A DNA stretch of 64,000 nt from assembly GCA_017545325.1 (NCBI GenBank), contig JAFWOX010000009.1, forward strand, positions 1 to 64,000, in the 5' to 3' direction. The stretch comes from Oscillospiraceae bacterium (lineage in GTDB: Bacteria; Bacillota_A; Clostridia; Oscillospirales; Oscillospiraceae). Within the stretch, counting starts at the first letter, position 1; the number at the start of each line of letters is the position of its first letter. The position numbers and the translations under genes were made by a program. Below, in pieces: positions 42,812 to 51,973 of the stretch. A model generated the notes under the pieces. The model ran no database searches, was not told the DNA's origin, and saw only the letters and a list, made by a program, of their open reading frames with translations.

Positions 42812-45800
42812 TCAGGCGACAAGCTCAACCTGAATGGACAGGCCATCTGCTGGCATCACATAGGTGTATGTGCCGGTGGGTTCGGTCACTCTTACGGCGC
42901 CCTCGATCGCCGTGCCATTGGCAAATACCGAGAAGGTGCTGTACGCGTCGCCCCTCGTTACGGTGATCGTGATTGTCTCGCCCGCGAACGCCATCGTTTC
43001 CCCGTTCTGCTCTGTCAGAGTGAATTCCTCCACGCTGCTGCTGATGGTGACGAGGGCCGTCTCCGCGGTTCCGCCTTCATTCAGCGAGTAGGAGACGCCG
43101 ATGATGAGGGCTTCTTCCAGTTCAACATTCAGGAAAACGTTATTCTCCGGCATGGTGAATTCATAGGTATTCTCCCCGGTCCTGGTCACCTCCACCTGGG
43201 TGTTTTCGTAGCTCACCGTGGGAAGTACGCCTTCGGGGATCCGGTATCCCCTATCCGGAATGATCGTCAGGGTCACCGTTTGGTTCTCCGGAACGTAGGT
43301 ATAGAAATCCTCCACTGTCTCCCCGTTGATCTGGATGCTGGCGCCCATTTCCTCGAAGTAGATCTCAAAGAGCCTGGTCAGCTCGGCCGTGACGTCCACA
43401 TCCCCCGCGGGCATGGTGAATTCATAGGTGCTGACGGTCCTATAGTCCGTGACCTCATCGCTCTTTCTGGTCAGGGTCTCCGTTCCGCCGGTCACGCCGT
43501 CCCAGGTGATCGTTACAGCGTCCAGTACGCTCATTTCATTATCCCAGGAAACGCGGACGGTCACCAGATCGCCGGTCCTGGCTTCAGTTGCGTCCTCCAT
43601 GCCGTCGACCACCACCGTGGTTATGGCGTCGACCTCCTCCGGATCAAGAGCCCTGATGCTGAAAACCTGGCCCTCGAGCATGGCTTCCACCGTTACCGCC
43701 GCCGCGGGCATTTCAAAGGTATAGGTCCCGTTTTCGCCTTGCAGGCGGCGATTCTCTTCCGTTCCGTCGACCGTATAAGTGATGTAGGCTTCCACGATGT
43801 CGTAGCCGGCCTCGGGCGTCAGGGTCACGGTCACGGCCTCGCCCTCCGCCGCGGTCTGAACGTCAGCCGTCAGGGCGCCGCCCTGGGGCTGGACCAGGCT
43901 GATGGCATAGATCGGCGTGCTGTCAAACCCGGCGGTATACTCGGCGTCCCCTTCTGCCGGGACGATCTCCGGCTCCCAGGTCCCGTTAAACGTATACCTG
44001 TATTCGTCATCCGCCTCTTTGGTGGGTTCGTCGCCGCCGTATTCCGGCATTTCGCCGTAGGGCACCTGCTCCTCATAAACCGGGTTCCCGTCCCCGTCCA
44101 GCCAGGTGATGGTGTACCTCAGCAGCTCCTCCTCAAACTCCGCCGTATAGGTCACGTCGCCGGTGACGACGGGCAGGATCTCGGGAGAATAGACGGCGCT
44201 GCCGTCGTTCCACCCGGTGAAGCGGTAGATATATTGTTCAGTGGAATCCTTCTCCGGTATCTCGTGGGTCGGCCTGACGCCGTATTCGCAGCTCTCCTCC
44301 GTGCTTTCCCCGTCAATGACCCAGGTCACGGTATAGCTGCGGGGCTCTGAACTGAATTCTGCCGTATAGGTCGCATCCCCGGTAACGGCAGGCAGCTCCT
44401 CCTCCGGACCATAGACGGCCGATCCGTCATACCAGCCCGTAAAGATGTAGATCAGATCCGCGGAGGGCTCCCGGGATGGGATCTCATGGCTCGGCGTCGT
44501 GCCGATCTCCAGTTCCTCCGTCTCCTCCACGCCGTTGATGCTCCAGGTGATGACGCCGGTCTCCGCCGCAGGATCGATCTCCTCAAATACCGCGGTGTAC
44601 TCCGCGTCCGCCCAGGCTTCCGCTACGACCGGCTCCCAGCCGACGAAACGGCAGCCGTCCTTGGTCGGCTGATCCCCCGGGTAGCTGGGCCGTTCGCCCG
44701 GGGCCGCAGAGGAAACTTCCAGAATGTTTCCCTCGTCATCCAGCCAGGTGATGGTATAGAACTCTTCCACCGGCTGGATCTCCTCAAAGACCGCCGTGTA
44801 GCTGGCGTCTCCCGTAACTATGCTGATCTCGGGATCCCAGCCCAGGAAGGTATACCCGTTCTTCACCGGGATCTCATGGGTCGGGCGCACGCCTTCGGCA
44901 TAGACGCTCTGGGAAACGACGCCGTCAATGATCCAGGTCACGGTATACTGGGTGATCTGAACGGGGTCGCCCCCCTCCACCGGCAGGAAGTTCGCCACAT
45001 AGGTCGTATCTCCGACAGCTTCCGCCAGAGCGGGGGACCAGCCGGCAAAAACACATCCCTCCAATACGGGTTCGGCATGGAAGGGGACCTGGCCGGCCTT
45101 GCAGGCGGTGGTCTCCAGGTGCCCCCCGATGTTCCAGGTGATCGTATAGACGGCGGAATCGCCGCCCTGGCCGCCTTCCCACAGGGGATCCTTGGAGATG
45201 ACCTCCTCTTCCTGCATTCCCTCGACCTCAGCCAGCTTCCGGCTGGTCTCGGCCTGTTTCTTCAGCAGGTTTTCCAGCGCTTCCGGCAGGGGGGTCCGGA
45301 GCGCCTCGGGCACCCGATCCCGCGCAGCGGCATCCCGGGCGATCTCCACCTGGACAAAGGGAGGAACGTCCTCGGCATTCAGGCCCAGGAGCCAGGCCTC
45401 CGCCCCATCCCCCGCCTGATCGGCGTCGTATACCCGAAAAACCCCCAGCTGTCCTTCCCGGACGGTGAGGGTGCGGGTCGCCCCGGTAATGGGATTGATC
45501 GCCGCGCCCTGGGCACGGCCCTCCAGGACCCCCAGGCGGGTCTCCTCATCGCTGATCTTCTGGATATAAACGATGGTGCCCCGGACGCCGGTGACCATGG
45601 TGGAGGTGCGGATATTCAGCTTTTCATCCTCTTTCAGGGGAGCGGTGACGTCGCAGTACATCTCGCCGCTCTTCAGCAGCAGCTCCAGCGTTTTTCCGCT
45701 GCGCCGGACCTCCAGGCTGCTGCATTCATCCAGCTTTACCGCCTTTTCGGAATCCAGGGTGATCCAGGCATAACTGGCGGCCTCGGTGGAGACCACATAG

Positions 45801-46000
45801 CCGTTATACAGGCGCATATCCTCCCTGGTGCTGTAGGTCTTGCCGCCGGTGCCGGAGACATTTACCGTTCCCTCCGTCTTGAGCAAACGGATCTCGGTCC
45901 CGGTGTTGTCCGCCGCCAGGGCCGGAGCCGCCAGGCCCAGGCAGAGGCTGAGGCACAGAAGCCAGACGAAGCACCTTCTCAGGGTACCGCGGAAGATCAT
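42812..46000 (-). CDS. secreted FecR-domain protein with InlB-type repeats
   Basis: A 1062-residue exported protein. Signal peptide ending near APALA, then a FecR-like domain with the STMVTGVRGTIVYI motif (about residues 35-200), a short coiled region (LLKKQAETSRKLAEVEG), six Listeria-type InlB B-repeats (Y-T-x-T-W ... G-W ... YTAxFEE), and at least four terminal modules ending in the pattern F-x-MPA-x2-V-x-V. ATG at 46000 has AAAGGGGAG upstream; the longer frame to 46177 is not used. Its partner downstream is the SLH/NHL protein. Probably a large surface adhesin or scaffold. Confidence 0.85.
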   Translation of the reverse strand: MIFRGTLRRCFVWLLCLSLCLGLAAPALAADNTGTEIRLLKTEGTVNVSGTGGKTYSTREDMRLYNGYVVSTEAASYAWITLDSEKAVKLDECSSLEVRRSGKTLELLLKSGEMYCDVTAPLKEDEKLNIRTSTMVTGVRGTIVYIQKISDEETRLGVLEGRAQGAAINPITGATRTLTVREGQLGVFRVYDADQAGDGAEAWLLGLNAEDVPPFVQVEIARDAAARDRVPEALRTPLPEALENLLKKQAETSRKLAEVEGMQEEEVISKDPLWEGGQGGDSAVYTITWNIGGHLETTACKAGQVPFHAEPVLEGCVFAGWSPALAEAVGDTTYVANFLPVEGGDPVQITQYTVTWIIDGVVSQSVYAEGVRPTHEIPVKNGYTFLGWDPEISIVTGDASYTAVFEEIQPVEEFYTITWLDDEGNILEVSSAAPGERPSYPGDQPTKDGCRFVGWEPVVAEAWADAEYTAVFEEIDPAAETGVITWSINGVEETEELEIGTTPSHEIPSREPSADLIYIFTGWYDGSAVYGPEEELPAVTGDATYTAEFSSEPRSYTVTWVIDGESTEESCEYGVRPTHEIPEKDSTEQYIYRFTGWNDGSAVYSPEILPVVTGDVTYTAEFEEELLRYTITWLDGDGNPVYEEQVPYGEMPEYGGDEPTKEADDEYRYTFNGTWEPEIVPAEGDAEYTAGFDSTPIYAISLVQPQGGALTADVQTAAEGEAVTVTLTPEAGYDIVEAYITYTVDGTEENRRLQGENGTYTFEMPAAAVTVEAMLEGQVFSIRALDPEEVDAITTVVVDGMEDATEARTGDLVTVRVSWDNEMSVLDAVTITWDGVTGGTETLTRKSDEVTDYRTVSTYEFTMPAGDVDVTAELTRLFEIYFEEMGASIQINGETVEDFYTYVPENQTVTLTIIPDRGYRIPEGVLPTVSYENTQVEVTRTGENTYEFTMPENNVFLNVELEEALIIGVSYSLNEGGTAETALVTISSSVEEFTLTEQNGETMAFAGETITITVTRGDAYSTFSVFANGTAIEGAVRVTEPTGTYTYVMPADGLSIQVELVA

Positions 46001-46049
46001 AGATTCAGCTCCCCTTTCCCATTTGTGTATTTTTATTCCATGATAAACA

Positions 46050-46078
46050 AGAATAACAAATTCCGGCAGGGATTGCAA
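46050..46078 (-). promoter_or_regulatory. promoter of FecR/InlB-repeat operon
   Basis: Minus strand TTGCAA (46073-46078), 17 bases, TATTCT (46050-46055), within the 175-base divergent region shared with the serpin gene. Confidence 0.6.
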
Positions 46079-46175
46079 TGCAAACCACCGTTTTTCCCCA
46101 TCTCCCGGAAACTTTTTTCTCCCCCCGCCGTCTAAAAGGCAGAAAGAACCGCTGTTTCGTAAGGAGGGAATATCC

Positions 46176-47624
46176 ATGCCCCGTTATCTTGCGCTTATCC
46201 CCCTGCTGGCCCTGCTGCTGGCCCTCTGCGCCTGCGGCGAAAACCAATCGCCGAGCTCCCCGTCCCATACCGGCCCGGGGGAAACACAGCAGGCATCCAC
46301 CGCCTCTCCGGACGGCACGCCCGTCCCCGTTCCTACGGAGGATCCGGAAACCCCGGCGGCGAATGCCGCCTATGCCCCCCTGGCCCGGGCGGTATACCCG
46401 GAGATGGCCCCCTGTCCCGACTATGAGAATCTGAACACGCAGGAGGACTGGTCCGCCTGGCGGGAAAGCCTGGAAGCCCAGCGGAACCAGCCGGCGGGGT
46501 ATGCCGACGGGCTGGAGCCCTGGCTCCGGGCCTGTCTGGGTGAATTCCTCTCCGGCGCCGGGAAGGAGAACCGGGTCTGCGCCCCCATGAACATCTATAC
46601 GGCGCTGGCCATGCTGGCGGAGACGACGGATGGAGAGAGCCGGGCTCAGATCCTCACCCTCCTGGGGGAGAAGGATATCCGGGCCCTGCGGCAGCGGGCG
46701 AAGGCCCTGTGGAACGCCGGGTACCGGGAGGACGGGATGGTGTCCAGTCTGCCGGCCGCCTCCCTCTGGATGAGCGACCGGATCGGCTACGTGCAGGAAA
46801 CCCTGGATATTCTGGCTGAGGATTACTACGCCTCCAGCTTCCGGGGGACCATGGGCTCCCCGGAATATGACCGGGCTCTGCGGGACTGGCTGAACGAGCA
46901 GACCGGGGATCTGCTGAAGGACCAGGTATCCGGCCTGAGCATGGACGCCCGCACGGTCCTGGCCCTTGCCGCGACCCTCTATTTCAAGGCTCCATGGCAC
47001 GATAAGTTTTCCAAAGAACAGACTTTTCCCCAAACCTTCCATGCGCCGGGCGGAGAGCAGGAGACGGATTTCCTCCATCGCTCCTTCATCGGCGAATACT
47101 GTTGGGGGGACGGGTTCTCCGCCGTATCCCTGAGGCTGGAGAACGACGGGGCCATGTGGTTCATCCTGCCGGATGAGGGGGTTTCTCCGGAGGAGCTCCT
47201 GGGCCGGGAGGAGGCGCTCTCCTTTATCCTGAGCCGAAGGAAATACGACTGGGCTCAGCAGAAGCGCCTGACCGTCCATTTCGCCGCGCCCCGCTTCGAC
47301 GTATCCTCCGACCTGGATCTGGTCGACGGGCTGAAGGCCCTTGGGGTACGGGATGTGTTCGATACGGACGTGTCCGACTTTACGCCCCTCACCACTGATG
47401 TGGAGGATCCCATCTTTGTCTCCCAGGCCAAGCACGCCGCGCGGGTGATGATCGACGAGGAGGGCTGCACCGGAGCCGCCTATACGGTGATCATGATGGC
47501 AGCCGGGGCTGCCATGCCTCCGGAGGAGAGCGTGGAATTCACCGCAGACCGCCCCTTCCTCTTTTTGGTCACCAACTTCGACGGCCTCCCCCTGTTCACG
47601 GGGATCGTCAACAGCCCGAAGTAA
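46176..47624 (+). CDS. serpin family lipoprotein
   Basis: A 482-residue serpin, a suicide inhibitor of serine or cysteine proteases, exported as a lipoprotein (lipobox LCAC, Cys20). After a ~70-residue linker come serpin blocks: NRVCAPMNIYTALAMLAE, LAATLYFKAPWHDKF, FTADRPFLFLV. The reactive loop is preceded by VMIDEEGCTGAAYTV, close to the E-E-G-T-E-A-A-A hinge consensus but with Cys, Gly and Tyr substitutions, and the likely scissile area is small residues in MMAAGAAMPP. AAGGAGGG precedes the ATG. Divergent from the FecR-type surface protein. Confidence 0.88.
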   Translation: MPRYLALIPLLALLLALCACGENQSPSSPSHTGPGETQQASTASPDGTPVPVPTEDPETPAANAAYAPLARAVYPEMAPCPDYENLNTQEDWSAWRESLEAQRNQPAGYADGLEPWLRACLGEFLSGAGKENRVCAPMNIYTALAMLAETTDGESRAQILTLLGEKDIRALRQRAKALWNAGYREDGMVSSLPAASLWMSDRIGYVQETLDILAEDYYASSFRGTMGSPEYDRALRDWLNEQTGDLLKDQVSGLSMDARTVLALAATLYFKAPWHDKFSKEQTFPQTFHAPGGEQETDFLHRSFIGEYCWGDGFSAVSLRLENDGAMWFILPDEGVSPEELLGREEALSFILSRRKYDWAQQKRLTVHFAAPRFDVSSDLDLVDGLKALGVRDVFDTDVSDFTPLTTDVEDPIFVSQAKHAARVMIDEEGCTGAAYTVIMMAAGAAMPPEESVEFTADRPFLFLVTNFDGLPLFTGIVNSPK

Positions 47625-47646
47625 GCATCTGTTGTTCCCCAGTGCC

Positions 47647-47695
47647 AAAAACGCAGCGTCTGATATACCTTTCGGTTATATCAGACGCTGTTTTT
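47647..47695. terminator. bidirectional terminator between serpin and lysR
   Basis: A perfect 14-bp stem (47654-47667 with 47677-47690) with A-run before and TTTTT after, between two convergent stops. Confidence 0.9.
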
Positions 47696-47757
47696 GCGAT
47701 GACCATGCCTCTGCGGCTTGTTATATAATTTCTCTGGAATGGTCCCGGCCTGCGGTC

Positions 47758-48678
47758 TTATGCCTCTTCCATGCCGGGAAACAGCTCCAACAGCCGTTCC
47801 GCCTCCGGGGAGATATCCCCTTCCCGCCAGATGGCGGTGATGGCGCTGGGGCTCAGGGGTGGCTTATCCGGGAAGGGCCGGAATACCAGGGCGTTTTCCG
47901 TGGCGGCCTCCGCGAAATGGCCGCAAAGGCTGATCCCTTTGCCCTGACTCAGGGCCCGGGTGAGGGTCTGGAAGTTGGGCACATACTCGGTTCGGGGCGC
48001 GAAGCCCCAGGCCTGCTCCAGGTTCGCCCGCTCCCCAGGCGCAGGCTCATAGCAAAAGACCTCCAGAAAGGTCTCCTCCCGCAGGTCCTCGGGCCGCAGC
48101 TCTTGCCGCTGCGCTTCATCGCTTGCCAGGGGATGGTCGTGGGCCATGGCGATGTACAGGTGGAAGAGCGCAATATCCCTGGATCGGGTGCCCTTGAGCT
48201 GGCTGGAAAGGACCTTCTGGCCAATGATGAGGTCGATCTCCCCATGCAGGAGCGCCTGACGCAGGGGAACGAATTCAAAGAGATACTCCGAAACGTCCAC
48301 CTGGGGATAGGCCTCGCGGTACCGCCGCACCGACGCGCGGATGCAGTCGAAATCCTCGTTGTAGTCGTAGGAGCTGGGGTATCCGATGCGCAGGCTGCGC
48401 TTGGCTTCCGCCCCGGATCGGGCAAACTCCCGCAGGGACTGCTCAACGGCGCGTACCGGCCCGTTCAGCTCCCTGTACAGCCTCTCCCCCGCCTCCGTCA
48501 TCACCAGGCCCCGATTTGTGCGCCGGAACAGGGTGCGGCCCAGACGGCGCTCCAGCACCGCCAGGCTCTTGCTCAGGGCGGGCTGTGAGATATACAGCTC
48601 CTCCGCGGCCTCTGAGAGCTTCGGATGCTCCGCCAGGCGGAGGAAGAGCATGAGCTGCTGCAGGGTGATCCGGTCCAT
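47758..48678 (-). CDS. LysR family transcriptional regulator
   Basis: A 306-residue LysR-type regulator. N-terminal winged helix (MDRITLQQLMLFLRLAEHPKLSEAAEEL, then SQPALSKSLAVLERRLGRTLFRR) and a C-terminal two-lobed effector domain. It is divergent from the FAD oxidoreductase gene with a 104-base shared control region, the usual arrangement for a LysR protein governing its neighbour. The effector is probably the substrate of the adjacent oxidoreductase-SBP-aconitase X cluster. Confidence 0.93.
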   Translation of the reverse strand: MDRITLQQLMLFLRLAEHPKLSEAAEELYISQPALSKSLAVLERRLGRTLFRRTNRGLVMTEAGERLYRELNGPVRAVEQSLREFARSGAEAKRSLRIGYPSSYDYNEDFDCIRASVRRYREAYPQVDVSEYLFEFVPLRQALLHGEIDLIIGQKVLSSQLKGTRSRDIALFHLYIAMAHDHPLASDEAQRQELRPEDLREETFLEVFCYEPAPGERANLEQAWGFAPRTEYVPNFQTLTRALSQGKGISLCGHFAEAATENALVFRPFPDKPPLSPSAITAIWREGDISPEAERLLELFPGMEEA

Positions 48679-48728
48679 AACCGCCTCCTCGTCTCCATCC
48701 TCATATGCATATTGCTTATTATATTTTG

Positions 48729-48757
48729 ATTATAACCAAAATAACCGACGGATGCAA
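48729..48757 (-). promoter_or_regulatory. lysR promoter and divergent control region
   Basis: Minus strand TTGCAT (48752-48757), 17 bases, perfect TATAAT (48729-48734). The plus strand has only a poor -35 here, consistent with a LysR-activated divergent promoter. AT-rich near-palindromes such as TATGCATA (about 48704-48712) and TTATATTTTGATTATAA are candidate LysR boxes. Confidence 0.6.
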
Positions 48758-48782
48758 GCCGCCGGAAGGAGCTGAATATACA

Positions 48783-50009
48783 ATGGCCCATATCCTTGAA
48801 CCTGCCAGAGAGATCCCCGTCATCGGAGAATATGAGGCGGTGGTAGCGGGCGGCGGCATCGCGGGTATCGCCGCGGCAGCCGCGGCGGCCCGGAACGGAG
48901 CCCGGGTCCTGCTCATTGAGCGGGAATACGCCTTGGGGGGCATGGCCACCCTGGGTCTGGTAACCATTTTTCTGCCCCTCTGCGACGGAAGGGGGAACCA
49001 GCTTGTGACCGGGCTGGGGGAGGAGCTGCTGCGCCTCTCCATCCTGCACGGGGCAGAGCTGCCGCCGCCGGAGGTCTGGACCCGGAGCGCCGGTCGGGAG
49101 GAGCGCAGCGCCGCCCGGTATATCGCCCGCTTCAATCCCCACCTCTTTGCGCTGGAGGCGGAGCGGCTTCTCCTGGACCTGAAGGTGGAACTGCTCTATG
49201 GCACGACCATATGCGCCGCCGCTATGACAGGGGACCGCGTTGACGCCCTCATCCTGGAGAACAAGTCCGGCCGCTCCGCGGTAAGGGTCGGTCGAGTGGT
49301 GGACTGCACCGGAGACGCAGACATTGCCGCTCTGGCCGGGGCCCGTACTGCCCTGTACGGACGGGGAAACCGGCTTGCCTCCTGGTACTACTTCGCCCAG
49401 GGGGGACGGGTGGACCTGAAAATGTTCGGTCTGGCGGACCTGCCTGAGCAGTCCAGCGGCCGGGTCATCAACGACCACACGGATTACCGTGCGGAGGCCC
49501 GGGAGCTCAGCGGAGACCTGCGCTTCAGCGGCGTGGACGGGCCGGAGCTCAGCCGGGCGGTGACCGCCGCCCACGGGCAAATGTATGCGGATATCCTGGA
49601 AAAAAGGGCGGAGCAGCCGGACTTCTCCCCCGTCACCATATCCACCATCCCCCTGGTGCGTATGTCCCGCCGGCTGGTGGGCAGCGCAGAGCAGGGGGTG
49701 GACACGGATCACGTCTTCCTTCCGGACAGCATCGGCATGACCGGGGACTGGCGGCGCTCCGGTCCCGCCTTTGAGCTGAGCTACGGCGCCCTTTGGGGGA
49801 AGGAGGTGCGGAATCTGATCTGCGCCGGCCGCTGCATCTCCGTTACGGACGAGATGTGGGATGTGACCCGGGTCATTCCTCCCTGCGCCGTCACCGGCCA
49901 GGCCGCCGGGACCGCCGCCGCCATGACGGAGGACTTCTCCGCACTGAAGGTGGACCGCCTGCAGGCACGTCTCGCGGCACAGGGCGTCCTGCTTCACTGC
50001 CCCGAATAA
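48783..50009 (+). CDS. FAD-dependent oxidoreductase (FAD_oxidored family)
   Basis: A 408-residue flavoprotein: AGGGIAGIAAAAAAARNGAR nucleotide-binding loop, DCTGDADIAALAGA motif and NLICAGRCISVTDEMWDVTR...GQAAGTAAA at the C-terminus. No signal peptide. ATG at 48783 is chosen with GGAAGGAG upstream; the frame opens earlier inside the control region. Shorter than its two relatives in this window. First gene of a probable operon with SBP-7, aconitase X and a UroD-like protein, and the likely target of the divergent LysR. Confidence 0.87.
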   Translation: MAHILEPAREIPVIGEYEAVVAGGGIAGIAAAAAAARNGARVLLIEREYALGGMATLGLVTIFLPLCDGRGNQLVTGLGEELLRLSILHGAELPPPEVWTRSAGREERSAARYIARFNPHLFALEAERLLLDLKVELLYGTTICAAAMTGDRVDALILENKSGRSAVRVGRVVDCTGDADIAALAGARTALYGRGNRLASWYYFAQGGRVDLKMFGLADLPEQSSGRVINDHTDYRAEARELSGDLRFSGVDGPELSRAVTAAHGQMYADILEKRAEQPDFSPVTISTIPLVRMSRRLVGSAEQGVDTDHVFLPDSIGMTGDWRRSGPAFELSYGALWGKEVRNLICAGRCISVTDEMWDVTRVIPPCAVTGQAAGTAAAMTEDFSALKVDRLQARLAAQGVLLHCPE

Positions 50010-50072
50010 AGGACGTCGGACCCCAGGCAAATCAAACAGATATTCCAAAAGAATCTGAATAGGAGGATCAAC

Positions 50073-51866
50073 ATGAAAAAGAAAGCCATTGCCCTGACCA
50101 TCGCGCTGCTGCTGCTCCTGTCCCTGTTCGCCGGCTGCGGCGGCGGCGGGACGACGCCGGCCACACAGGCCCCGGCGACACAGGCTCCGGCAACAGAAGC
50201 TCCGGCGACACAGGCGCCCGCCACGCAAGCGCCTGCCACTGCGGAGCCCACTCCCGAGCCCACTCCCGAGCCCACCCCCGCATCTCCCTATAATTTCGCA
50301 GCGGGCAAGTTCGAGAAGGACGCCAACGGCTTCCCCACCGCACCCTATGAGTACGAGCTGCCCATCTCCACCACGGACGAGGTCCTCTCCTTCTGGACCT
50401 CCACCTTCATGAGCCAGTACATCCCCGAGGAGGGCTACGGCTCCATGCCGCTGCCCCAGGGAATGGATCAGCTCACCGGCATCCACATCGAGTACGAGGT
50501 AGTTCCCTGGGATACCCGCGGCACCAATTTTGCCACCCTGCTGGCGGCGGATGACCTGCCGGACATCATGGCCCAGGGCATCACCTTCTACAACGGCAGT
50601 TACTATGAGGCTGTGGAGGAAGGCTACTTCGTCAACATCCACGACTATATGGACTACTGCCCCAGCTACATCTACGAGGCCACCCACGACAAAAAGGACA
50701 CCAAGACCTACGACTCCGTTTTCTATACGGACGACCTCATCATCGCGTTCTACAACATGTGGATGACGACCACCTATTCCACGAACAAGGTCATCCGGCA
50801 GGACTACGTGGAGAAGGTGGGCATGAAGGTGGAGGACATCCTCACCTGGGACGACTGGTTCAATGTGCTCAGCGCCATCAAGAGCCAGGTGGACAAGGTG
50901 GAATACCCCTGGCCGCTCACCTCAGCGATCGAGGTGAAGGGCTACTACGTCACCTCCCCCTCCTTCGATACCCTCAGCTACCTGAACTCCTCCGGCCTTC
51001 CCGACCGCTTCGTCAAGGACGGCGTCGTCACCTTCGGCGATATGACGGAGGGCGATAAGGCCTTCATGCAGAAGATGAATGAGTTCTATGCCGCCGGGCT
51101 CATCGACCCCAACTGGGGCGGCTATGCCAGCAGCGCCTCCTTCACGGACAAGATCGCCCGGGGAGAGGTGGCCATCATGGATATGGCGGCGACAGAAATC
51201 AGCGGCTACAACAACAGCAGCATGGATGAGGACTGCGACTGGACCGGCCTCAAGCGGCCGGTACGCTACGAGGGGCAGGTGCTCCACTGCGGCGGGGATA
51301 TGAACCGGGTGCAGGCGGGCTGCAGCTCCATCTCCGCCAAGTGCGAAAATATCGAGCTGGCGGTGTCCTGGTGCGACTTCCGCTACTCCCCCTATGGCTG
51401 CTTCTACAACTCCTACGGGCCCCAGGGCGTGGTATGGGACTACGACGCGGAGGGAAATATCCGGGCGACCGAGTGGGCCCTGACCCACGAGATGGGCTTC
51501 AGCTGGATCTGCTCCTTCTATGCCCTGAACAACATCTTCGAGCATGGTCTGGAGGATACGAACCGCAAGCTCATCTACGACGGGGGCGAGAAAATCCTGG
51601 CTGTCCGCGCTTTCTGGTGCGACTACGCCTACGACGCGGCCTATGAGTTCCCCGTGGGCTGCCGCATGACGGCGGAGGAGGAGAAGGAGATCAACGACCT
51701 CTCCGGCGATATCTCCACCTATATTCTGGAGAATTACGGCCTTTTCCTCACCGGGGACAAGAGCTTCGACGAGTGGGAAGCCTATGTTGACGCCATTTAT
51801 GCCATGGGCATGCAGGACATCATCGATATCTATCAGAGCGCCTATGACCGCTACCGGGCGGCATAA
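50073..51866 (+). CDS. extracellular solute-binding lipoprotein (SBP-7)
   Basis: A 597-residue solute-binding lipoprotein (lipobox LFAGC, Cys22) with a repetitive ATQAPATEAP linker and PTPEPTPEP end. The mature domain shares the family's FAAGKFEKDANGFPTAPYEYE opening and SSISAKCENIELAVSWCDFRYSP block but is diverged from the first array. AGGAGGATCAAC precedes the ATG. It lies 63 bases after the oxidoreductase, with a large hairpin following it, so it is probably expressed at higher level than the enzymes of the same operon. Ligand presumably the cluster's substrate. Confidence 0.88.
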   Translation: MKKKAIALTIALLLLLSLFAGCGGGGTTPATQAPATQAPATEAPATQAPATQAPATAEPTPEPTPEPTPASPYNFAAGKFEKDANGFPTAPYEYELPISTTDEVLSFWTSTFMSQYIPEEGYGSMPLPQGMDQLTGIHIEYEVVPWDTRGTNFATLLAADDLPDIMAQGITFYNGSYYEAVEEGYFVNIHDYMDYCPSYIYEATHDKKDTKTYDSVFYTDDLIIAFYNMWMTTTYSTNKVIRQDYVEKVGMKVEDILTWDDWFNVLSAIKSQVDKVEYPWPLTSAIEVKGYYVTSPSFDTLSYLNSSGLPDRFVKDGVVTFGDMTEGDKAFMQKMNEFYAAGLIDPNWGGYASSASFTDKIARGEVAIMDMAATEISGYNNSSMDEDCDWTGLKRPVRYEGQVLHCGGDMNRVQAGCSSISAKCENIELAVSWCDFRYSPYGCFYNSYGPQGVVWDYDAEGNIRATEWALTHEMGFSWICSFYALNNIFEHGLEDTNRKLIYDGGEKILAVRAFWCDYAYDAAYEFPVGCRMTAEEEKEINDLSGDISTYILENYGLFLTGDKSFDEWEAYVDAIYAMGMQDIIDIYQSAYDRYRAA

Positions 51867-51867
51867 G

Positions 51868-51924
51868 CCCGGCCTCTGCGGAACGGGAACCCCTTTGCCT
51901 TTGTTCCCGTTCCGCCCTGCCGGG
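51868..51924 (+). other. large two-part hairpin after SBP-7
   Basis: Outer CCCGGC/GCCGGG (51868-51873 with 51919-51924) and inner 13-bp GCGGAACGGGAAC/GTTCCCGTTCCGC (51878-51890 with 51903-51915). No U-tract follows. Such structures after a binding-protein gene typically stabilise its mRNA segment relative to downstream genes. Confidence 0.6.
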
Positions 51925-51973
51925 TACGGCGTGCAAAAGGCACAAGAATCTGATATGATGGGAGAAAAGCCCT

